Shown: in pieces, positions 5,457 through 10,867 of the stretch
How the letters are laid out: every line of letters begins with the position of its first letter
Position numbering within the stretch: position 1 is the first letter of the stretch
Assembly: GCA_012270635.1 (NCBI GenBank)
Contig: JAAXHX010000067.1
Coordinates: 1-10,867, forward strand
Reading direction: 5' to 3'
From: Dehalococcoidia bacterium
Lineage (GTDB): Bacteria; Chloroflexota; Dehalococcoidia; Plut-88900
DNA: 10,867 nt
The notes under the pieces: model-generated
What the model saw: only the letters and a program-made list of their open reading frames with translations
Databases searched by the model: none
What the model was told of the DNA's origin: nothing
Made by a program: the position numbers and the translations under genes

Positions 5457-6890
5457 TTAGGCGAGCTGGAAGGTGAGGCGGAGGATGCGAGTAGTGGCGA
5501 CGGTGAGCAGGGTGTGCTCGCTGGGGCGGTGGCCGACTACCCAGATGATCTCTTCGCCGGCGAGGACTATGGGGATGGAGTCCCGGGCTTTCCTGGGGAC
5601 ACGGGCGTCGGTGAGGAAGTCCTGGAGCTTCTTGGAGCCGGACATGCCGAGGGGCGTGAAGCGGTCGCCGGGATGCCGACGCCTGACCGTGACGGGCCCC
5701 GAGAGCCGGGCCATGTCGAAAAGCGCGCAGTAAGGGCCCGCGTTACTCTCGATATCAGATGATTCTTCCACGATGGCGGTGACCCTCCAGCCCGGGAGGG
5801 ACGTTTCGCCCGGTATGGCAATGGGCTGCGCTCCCTCGGGGAGGGGGGTGGGGGGTGGTGATGGCGAGACGGTCAGGGCTAGCCGTTGGTAACCGAGAGT
5901 GGCGTGGATGCCCTTGGGAAGGTCGAGCTCTCCGCCCGTGTCCCCCGCCAGCAGCGACTCCAGGGACGTCACGTGGACGCTTTCGATGTCCACGCTGCCG
6001 CCGGAAACCGACTCTAATGCCTGGGCCAAGACGCGTCGACGCAGGGCAGGGTGCATTTCCTCTAACCTGTGCCGGGAGACGGCAAGGCCCCCGGGTGCCT
6101 CTTCCACCGCATCGGGCCATATCTTGGCGACTTGGGACTGTATGAAGGAGAGGTCGAGAATGGCGGAGTCGGCGAGGCGTATCAGGGAATCCGAGACCCG
6201 GGGATTGTATTGCTTCAGCAGCGGCAGGAGCTCGAGTCTGACCCGGTTCCGTAGGGTCTCGGGGAGGAGGTTGGTGTGGTCGATGCGGGGTTGAAGGCGC
6301 AGGGCAAGGCAGTAGGCTTCCGTCTCGGACCGAGTGGCGGTCAGCAGGGGGCGGAAGAGCTTGAAGGGCAGGCCGGATGCCGATGGCGATTCCACAACGG
6401 GGAGCATCCCGCGCAGGCCTCGCAGGCCGGCGCCTCTCACCATGTGCATGAGAACGGTCTCGGCCTGGTCGTCCGCGGTGTGGGCAACAGCTATCCCGAC
6501 GGCCTTGTGCCGGCAAGCCACCCTGGCGAGGAAATCGTAGCGGGCCTCGCGCGCCTTCTCTTCGATAGATTGACTGTGCCCCCCGGCGCGGGACTTGACA
6601 TATTCCTTGGTGGTGGAGAAGGGGAGGCCGAGGCTCTCAGCTTGCGAAGCTACGAACTCGGCGTCGGCATCGGAGGCGCTGCCGCGGAGGCCGTGATTGA
6701 AATGGGCGATGTGGAGGGAGAGGCCCAGAGAGGGAGAGAGGCGGTGAAGGGTGTATAGGAGGGACAGGGAGTCGGGGCCACCGGACACTCCGAGGACCAG
6801 GGGCCGGGGGTCGTGGGCAAGGGCATGGTCGACGACGAACCTGCGTACGCGGGACTCCAGGGCGGAGACGGCCTTCCTGCTGCCGGAAAT
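5457..6890 (-). CDS. tilS: tRNA(Ile)-lysidine synthase, probably starting at ATT
   Basis: The enzyme uses ATP and lysine to convert cytidine 34 of the CAU-anticodon tRNA-Ile to lysidine, an essential step for reading AUA codons. Counting from ATT 6890, the protein has 477 residues, normal for the family. The PP-loop SGGPDS is at 36-41. Further signatures are HFNHGLRG, EEKAREARYDFL, AHTADDQAETVLMHMVRGAGLRG, and the C-terminal domain with GDRFTPLGMSGSKKLQDFL and EEIIWVVGHRPSEHT. No ATG, GTG or TTG occurs in frame between the TAG at 6915-6917 and the GTG at 6786-6788. That GTG would start the protein at the PP-loop itself and delete the preceding helix and strand. ATT 6890 has GGGGAGG 8 nt upstream; CTG 6860 is the weaker alternative. 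It is the last gene of a three-gene minus-strand cluster. Confidence 0.9.
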   Translation of the reverse strand: MSGSRKAVSALESRVRRFVVDHALAHDPRPLVLGVSGGPDSLSLLYTLHRLSPSLGLSLHIAHFNHGLRGSASDADAEFVASQAESLGLPFSTTKEYVKSRAGGHSQSIEEKAREARYDFLARVACRHKAVGIAVAHTADDQAETVLMHMVRGAGLRGLRGMLPVVESPSASGLPFKLFRPLLTATRSETEAYCLALRLQPRIDHTNLLPETLRNRVRLELLPLLKQYNPRVSDSLIRLADSAILDLSFIQSQVAKIWPDAVEEAPGGLAVSRHRLEEMHPALRRRVLAQALESVSGGSVDIESVHVTSLESLLAGDTGGELDLPKGIHATLGYQRLALTVSPSPPPTPLPEGAQPIAIPGETSLPGWRVTAIVEESSDIESNAGPYCALFDMARLSGPVTVRRRHPGDRFTPLGMSGSKKLQDFLTDARVPRKARDSIPIVLAGEEIIWVVGHRPSEHTLLTVATTRILRLTFQLA

Positions 6891-6898
6891 GACGACAA

Positions 6899-6905
6899 CC
6901 TCCCC
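6899..6905 (-). promoter_or_regulatory. tilS: Shine-Dalgarno supporting the ATT start of tilS
   Basis: On the minus strand, GGGGAGG (6905 to 6899) lies between the histidine phosphatase stop (6915-6917) and ATT (6890-6888), with an 8-nt spacer. It is the best ribosome-binding sequence in the interval and is correctly placed only for the ATT codon. Confidence 0.6.
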
Positions 6906-6914
6906 GGGGCCCGG

Positions 6915-7529
6915 CTAGCCCAGCCCCGAAAGGTGGCACCGGTCGTTGAGGGCCTTGAGTACGGGCCCGCCGTTCATGAAGTCGACCTCGCTGACGGCGG
7001 CCAAGTCCTGCCTTACGCGCTGGAAGTTACGCAAGTCCATCCCCAGGGCCTTGATCAGGATGCTCTGAATGGCGAAGTTGTGACTGACGGCAGCCACGGT
7101 GGCGTCCCCTTCATGCCTGTCTCGGATTTCCAGCACCGCGCGCCAGGTGCGCTGTTGCAGCCCGGCGATGGACTCGCCGCCGGGCATGGTGAGGGCGCCG
7201 ACGTCGGTGCGCCACTGGTCCATGAGGTCCGAGTAGCGGTCCCGGAGGTCGTGGGCCTGGAGGCCGTCAAGCTCGCCGATGTCCAATTCCCTGAGACCTT
7301 CTACGGTTTCGATGGGGAGGCCGTGAGCGTCGGCGATGGGGGTGGCGGTCTGGATGGCCCGGGTCTGGGGGCTGCAATAGACGGCGTCCAGCTTCTCGGA
7401 GGCGAGGCGTTGCCCGAGTGCCTGGGCCTGGGAGAGGCCCGTGGCGTTGAGACGGGAGTCGCTGGCGCCCTGGAATCGGCCCTGCTTGTTGGCGTCGGTC
7501 TCGCCGTGTCTAACCAGGATTATACGCAT
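6915..7529 (-). CDS. Histidine phosphatase family protein (phosphoglycerate mutase-like)
   Basis: This 204-residue protein belongs to branch 1 of the histidine phosphatase superfamily, which forms a phosphohistidine intermediate. The N-terminal LVRHGET motif is at 5-11, with Arg7 and nucleophile His8. Arg57 in SPQTRAIQT, Glu81 in LRELDIGELDG and His150 in VSHNF complete the catalytic set. The length and motif spacing match small bacterial phosphatases such as CobC/GpmB relatives, not glycolytic GpmA. The substrate cannot be read from sequence, and no cobalamin genes are nearby to support CobC. ATG is at 7527-7529, with no clear Shine-Dalgarno. It begins 35 nt after the CNNM gene and may rely on translational coupling. 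Its stop TAG (6915-6917) is in the same frame as tilS, which follows about 24 nt later. Confidence 0.9.
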   Translation of the reverse strand: MRIILVRHGETDANKQGRFQGASDSRLNATGLSQAQALGQRLASEKLDAVYCSPQTRAIQTATPIADAHGLPIETVEGLRELDIGELDGLQAHDLRDRYSDLMDQWRTDVGALTMPGGESIAGLQQRTWRAVLEIRDRHEGDATVAAVSHNFAIQSILIKALGMDLRNFQRVRQDLAAVSEVDFMNGGPVLKALNDRCHLSGLG

Positions 7530-7564
7530 GTCAGAGGCTGAACAAGGGTTTGAGAGGCGGCCTG

Positions 7565-8821
7565 CTATCGTTTGGAGACCAGGAGCTTTTCGATTTTAAC
7601 ACCCTTCATTTCGGAGACGGTTATGCGACGGCCCTGGAAGCGGAAGGCCTCGCCTTCGGTGGGGATGTGGGAGAGGATGTCTAAGGCGAAACCGGCGATG
7701 GTCTCATAGTCGCCGTCGGGGATATTGAGGCCGAGGGTCTCGTTGGCTTCCTGGATGGGCATGCCGCCGTCGACCTGGAACGTGCCGGAGGAGAGCTCCT
7801 CGACCTCGTCACGGGGGGTCTCGTCGTCGGCGACTCGACCCATGATGGCGGCCACCAGCTGCTGGTTGGTCACCAGCCCCGACACGCCGCCGAACTCGTC
7901 GACTACCAGGCACATCTGCTGGCCGGAGGAGCGCATCTCGAAGAAGAGATCGCCGAGGCGCTTGGTCTCGGGGACGAACGGGACCTGGCGCACGAGCTCG
8001 ATGAGCTTGCTGTCGGCCCCTACGTCGCCGCGATGGAAGGCCCGGACCACGTCCCGGGTATGGAGGAGGCCGACCACGTTGTCGTAGGCCTCCTTGTAGA
8101 CGGGGAACCGGGAGAGAGGCGAGGTGTCGTACTCGTCCAGGAAGGCGGTGAGGGTGGTGTCCTCGTCGAGCCAGACCATCTCGGTGCGGGGTGTCATGAC
8201 CTCCTTGACGAGGCGCTCCCTGAAGGCGAGGACGTTCTGGAGCATCCGGGCTTCCTCGCGCCCGACGGCGCCCTCCTCGCGCCCGACGGAGATGACCGAG
8301 CGGAGGAGCTCGGCGTTGACCAGGTTTCGGGACCCGACCCTCCCCCCGCTCAGCCTGACGATGCTCCGCCCGATGAGCTCCAGGAACACGGATACGGGCA
8401 GCAGCAGGACCTCCACGAGGGCGAAGGGCTTGAGGTACCGGAAGGAGAGCCACTCCGAGTGTCGGCTGGCGAAGGTCTTGGGTATGACTTCGCTGAAAAC
8501 CAGGAGCAGGAAGGCTATGCCGATGGTGGCCGCGGCGATCCCGAAGTTGTCTCCCAGCCATGCCACGGCCAGCGCCGTCCCGACCGCGGCCGCCGCGGTG
8601 TTGACGAGGTTGTTGCCCAGCAGGACCGTGGAGAGGGTGCGCTCCGGGTGGTCCATCCTGTCAAGCATCCGCCTGGCCCCGGCCCGACCTATGTTGGCGA
8701 GATGGAGAATCCTGACCCTCTGCAGAGACATGAAGGCCGTCTCCGAGCTGGAGAAGAAGGCTGACAGCACCATGAAGAACACAATAAGGGAGATGCTGAT
8801 TATGGTGGCCTCGGCGCTCAT
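7565..8821 (-). CDS. CNNM/CorC-type transport protein (DUF21, CBS pair, CorC_HlyC domain)
   Basis: This is a 418-residue inner-membrane protein of the family often labelled hemolysin-like, now linked to Mg2+ or other divalent cation export. The N-terminal CNNM domain has hydrophobic segments at about 5-25, 63-88, 93-112 and 130-155. It carries conserved polar motifs: SxxE (Ser24, Glu27), GNNLVN (69-74) and SEVIPKT (110-116). A CBS pair follows, from VMTPRTEMVWL through GLLHTRDVV and then VPFVPETKRL through VVDEFGGVSGLVT. The C-terminal CorC_HlyC domain starts near DDETPRDEVEEL and includes DGDYETIAGFAL. The ATG (8819-8821) has a good AGGAGA Shine-Dalgarno at 8828-8833. It is the first gene of a minus-strand cluster with a histidine phosphatase and tilS, and is divergent from mfd. 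A haemolytic role should not be inferred from the family name. Confidence 0.92.
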   Translation of the reverse strand: MSAEATIISISLIVFFMVLSAFFSSSETAFMSLQRVRILHLANIGRAGARRMLDRMDHPERTLSTVLLGNNLVNTAAAAVGTALAVAWLGDNFGIAAATIGIAFLLLVFSEVIPKTFASRHSEWLSFRYLKPFALVEVLLLPVSVFLELIGRSIVRLSGGRVGSRNLVNAELLRSVISVGREEGAVGREEARMLQNVLAFRERLVKEVMTPRTEMVWLDEDTTLTAFLDEYDTSPLSRFPVYKEAYDNVVGLLHTRDVVRAFHRGDVGADSKLIELVRQVPFVPETKRLGDLFFEMRSSGQQMCLVVDEFGGVSGLVTNQQLVAAIMGRVADDETPRDEVEELSSGTFQVDGGMPIQEANETLGLNIPDGDYETIAGFALDILSHIPTEGEAFRFQGRRITVSEMKGVKIEKLLVSKR

Positions 8822-8862
8822 GGATGTTCTCCTATCGGGTGTCGTGAAAGGGCGTTGGACAC

Positions 8863-8890
8863 ATTATAGCCGGGGCGGGCCTCGTCCCAA
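8863..8890 (-). promoter_or_regulatory. Predicted promoter of the CNNM gene cluster
   Basis: On the minus strand, a perfect TATAAT (8863-8868) is preceded by TTGGGA (8885-8890, 4 of 6 matches) with a 16-nt spacer. The start would be near 8856, about 35 nt ahead of the ATG. It should drive the CNNM, phosphatase and tilS genes. Confidence 0.6.
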
Positions 8891-8903
8891 AAAGAGACGA
8901 GGC
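8879..8903. promoter_or_regulatory. Inverted repeat in the mfd/CNNM divergent promoter region
   Basis: GCCTCGTC (8879-8886) and GACGAGGC (8896-8903) are perfect 8-bp arms around a 9-nt A-rich centre. They overlap the spacer and -35 of the CNNM promoter and lie upstream of the mfd -10. Both predicted transcripts start outside the repeat, so it acts, if at all, as DNA, for example as an operator. Confidence 0.5.
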
Positions 8904-8934
8904 AAAAGAAGCGGCCCACCCACGGCGCGACATT

Positions 8935-8943
8935 TGTTAGAAT
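8935..8943 (+). promoter_or_regulatory. mfd: Predicted extended -10 promoter of mfd
   Basis: TGTTAGAAT combines the TGn extension (8935-8937) with TAGAAT, a 5 of 6 match to the -10 consensus. No good -35 is seen, which is usual for extended -10 promoters. Transcription from about 8950 would leave a leader of about 23 nt and would exclude the alternative TTG codon at 8934. Confidence 0.45.
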
Positions 8944-8972
8944 CGTCTGCGCGGCCCCTGGCCGCCAAAGGT

Positions 8973-10867
8973 ATGGACCTATCGGGCCTGATAGACCAAG
9001 TCAGCCGGGACCCTTCCTTCGAGGGCCTGGCCAGGAAGGTCGCGTCTTCGAAGGGCAAGCCGGGTACCGTGTGGTCGGGGGTGGCATTAGACTCGGCGAA
9101 ACCGTGCCTGGTCGCCGCCTTGCATCGGAAGCTGGGGCGTCCGGTAGTTGTGGTGACGCCCCGGGACGCCAACGCCGTCGCCCTCCACGAACAGATCAGC
9201 CTCTGGTCGTCCTCTCCCGAAGAAGTCCTGCTGTTCCCGGAGCCCGATGCCCTGCCCTACGAAAGCCAGACCTGGGACGTGTCCGTTGCGCTGGACAGGA
9301 TCAGGGCGCTGGACCGCCTGGCGAAGGCGTCTCCGGGCGCCGCGCCCATCATAGTAACCAGCGTTCCGGCCTTGGCTTTGAAAACCCTGCCCCGGCGGCG
9401 CTATTCGGGTCTGCGCTTCGCGGTGCGGGCGGGGGGGCTGATAGCCCCCCGGGACCTGATAGCCCGGTTGACGGCGGCGGGATACGAGCACGATGCCGCG
9501 GTCGAACTGCCGGGCGCATACACCCGACGCGGCGGCATCATCGACGTATTCCCACCGACCGAGGGCCGACCGGTCCGCCTGGACTTCTTCGGGGACGAGG
9601 TTGAGAGCGTGCGCGCCTTCGACCCCGGGACGCAGGCCTCGGTGGAGGAGCTGAGCGAGGTCTGGATAGGGCCGGCCCGGGAGTCGCTTTACGACGAGGA
9701 GTCGGGGCCGACGTGGGAGGAAGTGTTGAGGTCTGTCGACCTGTCCCGGGCTCCGGCAGAAGTAGCGGCACGGTTCAGGAATGAGGTGGAGGGGTATGCC
9801 ACGGGGGCCGGGCCCGAAGGCAGGGAGGTCTACTCGCAGATCTTCCTGAAGGGTAGCTTCCGGGAATACATCCCGGAGGACTCGGTGGTCCTGCTGGACG
9901 GTGGGGTGTCCCTGGAGAACGCCTACGCGGAGCTGACGGAGCAGGCGGAGGAGTCGAGGGCCTCGCGGGTCGAGAAAGGGGAATTGCCGTCTACTGCTCC
10001 TCCCGCGTACCCCGAATGGAGCGAAATCGAGAGTGACCTGGAAGGGATGGGCGTCGTGGTGCGGCTGGAGGGTTGGGAGAGGGCCGGGGAGTCGGGGGCG
10101 GGGATGATGGGGTTCACGCCGACACCGAACTTCGGCGGGCATTTGCGCTACTTCCTGCGAGACCTGCGGGGGATGCTGGACGAAGGATGCCGGGTCTCGA
10201 TAGTGAGTCACCAGGCGGAAAGGCTGTCGGAGCTTCTCGCCGAGGTCGACGTCTTAACGCCCGTGACATCCGGCATTGCTGAGCCCCCCGCGCCCGGCAC
10301 GCTCAGGCTAGTGAAGGGGTCGCCGGCCGAGGGTTGGACCCTGAAGGGAGACAATAGAGAAAAATCCCTGGTCCTCTTCACGGACAAGGAGATATTCGGG
10401 TACGTGAAGCAGAGACGGGCCTCGAAAAGAAGGCCCGTGAGGAGGGAGGCCTTTACCTCGGACCTGGTGGTGGGGGACTACGTGGTCCACGTCGACCACG
10501 GCATCGGTCGGTTCGTTGGTGTGACGACAATGAAGAGGCACGAGGGGGAACGGGAGTACCTGACCATCGAGTATGCGGACAGGGCCCGGCTCTACGTCCC
10601 CAACGACAGCGTGGACCGGGTGACGCCGTTCATCGGGTCGGGGGAGGGCGCCCCGGTGATGAGCCGGCTCGGGACCCAGGAGTGGAACCGGGCGAAGAAG
10701 AAGGTCAAGGAGTCGGCGGAGAAGATAGCCAAGGAACTGCTGGCCCTGTACGCCAAGCGAGAGATGAAAAAGGGCTTCGCCTACTCCCGGGACAACTCCT
10801 GGCTGCAAGAGGTGGAGGCCTCTTTCCCGTACGTCGAGACGCCGGACCAGATGGACACTATCCGGGA
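8973..10867 (+). CDS. mfd: Transcription-repair coupling factor Mfd, N-terminal part (3' end outside window)
   Basis: Mfd removes RNA polymerase stalled at DNA lesions and recruits UvrA to start strand-specific excision repair. The frame is open from ATG 8973 to the window edge: 631 residues of a protein usually near 1,150. Residues 1 to about 330 are the UvrB-like module that binds UvrA, with GAYTRRGGIIDVFPP at 181-195 and a following FFGDEVESVRAFDP. The equivalent of the Walker A region (GVALDSAKP) is degenerate, as is normal in this half. The CarD-like RNA-polymerase-interacting domain begins near residue 497 with DLVVGDYVVHVDHGIGRFVG. The relay region follows, and FPYVETPDQMDTIR opens the translocase domains, which lie outside. 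No strong Shine-Dalgarno precedes the ATG; an upstream in-frame TTG at 8934 is less likely. It is divergent from the CNNM gene. Confidence 0.96.
   Translation, partial: MDLSGLIDQVSRDPSFEGLARKVASSKGKPGTVWSGVALDSAKPCLVAALHRKLGRPVVVVTPRDANAVALHEQISLWSSSPEEVLLFPEPDALPYESQTWDVSVALDRIRALDRLAKASPGAAPIIVTSVPALALKTLPRRRYSGLRFAVRAGGLIAPRDLIARLTAAGYEHDAAVELPGAYTRRGGIIDVFPPTEGRPVRLDFFGDEVESVRAFDPGTQASVEELSEVWIGPARESLYDEESGPTWEEVLRSVDLSRAPAEVAARFRNEVEGYATGAGPEGREVYSQIFLKGSFREYIPEDSVVLLDGGVSLENAYAELTEQAEESRASRVEKGELPSTAPPAYPEWSEIESDLEGMGVVVRLEGWERAGESGAGMMGFTPTPNFGGHLRYFLRDLRGMLDEGCRVSIVSHQAERLSELLAEVDVLTPVTSGIAEPPAPGTLRLVKGSPAEGWTLKGDNREKSLVLFTDKEIFGYVKQRRASKRRPVRREAFTSDLVVGDYVVHVDHGIGRFVGVTTMKRHEGEREYLTIEYADRARLYVPNDSVDRVTPFIGSGEGAPVMSRLGTQEWNRAKKKVKESAEKIAKELLALYAKREMKKGFAYSRDNSWLQEVEASFPYVETPDQMDTIR

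Noticed and set aside
6813..7541. 242-codon open frame on the plus strand
   Set aside because: It is antisense to the histidine phosphatase gene and the tilS 5' end, both supported by complete motifs. The plus product is low in complexity and Gly/Val-rich.
8033..8764. 243-codon open frame on the plus strand
   Set aside because: It is the complement of the CNNM gene, and its Glu/Gly/Pro-rich product has no recognisable motif.
9087..10211. 374-codon open frame on the minus strand
   Set aside because: It lies wholly antisense to mfd, whose translation matches the family along its full length. The minus product is rich in Pro, Arg and Gln with no recognisable domain, as expected for a GC-rich shadow frame.
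1..10867. CRISPR arrays, insertion sequences, rRNA or riboswitches
   Set aside because: No regularly spaced repeats, transposase-like frames, rRNA sequence or recognisable riboswitch cores were seen in reading the window; a covariance-model scan was not possible.

Overview
The window is GC-rich bacterial chromosome made mostly of housekeeping genes. Hand counts give 73% G+C at 61-180. The gene content (purH, a DPM1-like glycosyltransferase, archaeal-type nicotinate phosphoribosyltransferase, tilS, a CNNM/CorC protein, mfd), the use of TTG and other rare starts, and the short intergenic palindromic repeats would fit a Chloroflexota genome of the Dehalococcoidia/SAR202 kind. That placement is inferred from style only and is not proven by any marker in the window.

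Layout. Four plus-strand genes fill 1-2990: the 3' end of purH, a family-2 glycosyltransferase, a nicotinamidase-type cysteine hydrolase, and a nicotinate phosphoribosyltransferase. The last two make consecutive steps of NAD salvage (nicotinamide to nicotinate to NaMN) and are 22 nt apart. From the other side, a minus-strand cluster CNNM/CorC, histidine phosphatase, tilS (8821 down to 5457) runs toward them with gaps of 35 and about 24 nt. mfd starts divergently from the CNNM gene at 8973 and runs off the right edge.

Between the two converging housekeeping groups, at about 2991-5456, lies a small accessory segment. It holds an AT-richer gene for a phospholipase-D-like protein with C-terminal zinc ribbons (39% G+C over 3061-3180) and, converging on it, a class II Fic AMP-transferase gene. 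It also holds two kinds of palindromic interspersed repeat and AT-rich inverted repeats. Direct copies of one repeat bracket fic and its promoter.

The most interesting points are: a tilS gene with no ATG, GTG or TTG upstream of its ATP-binding loop, apparently starting at ATT behind a good Shine-Dalgarno; a 9-bp inverted repeat overlapping the fic promoter -10, next to a Fic protein with its own C-terminal winged helix; a perfect 8-bp inverted repeat in the mfd/CNNM divergent promoter region; and the repeat-bracketed fic cassette. I see no complete new multi-gene system, CRISPR array, insertion sequence, tRNA or rRNA.
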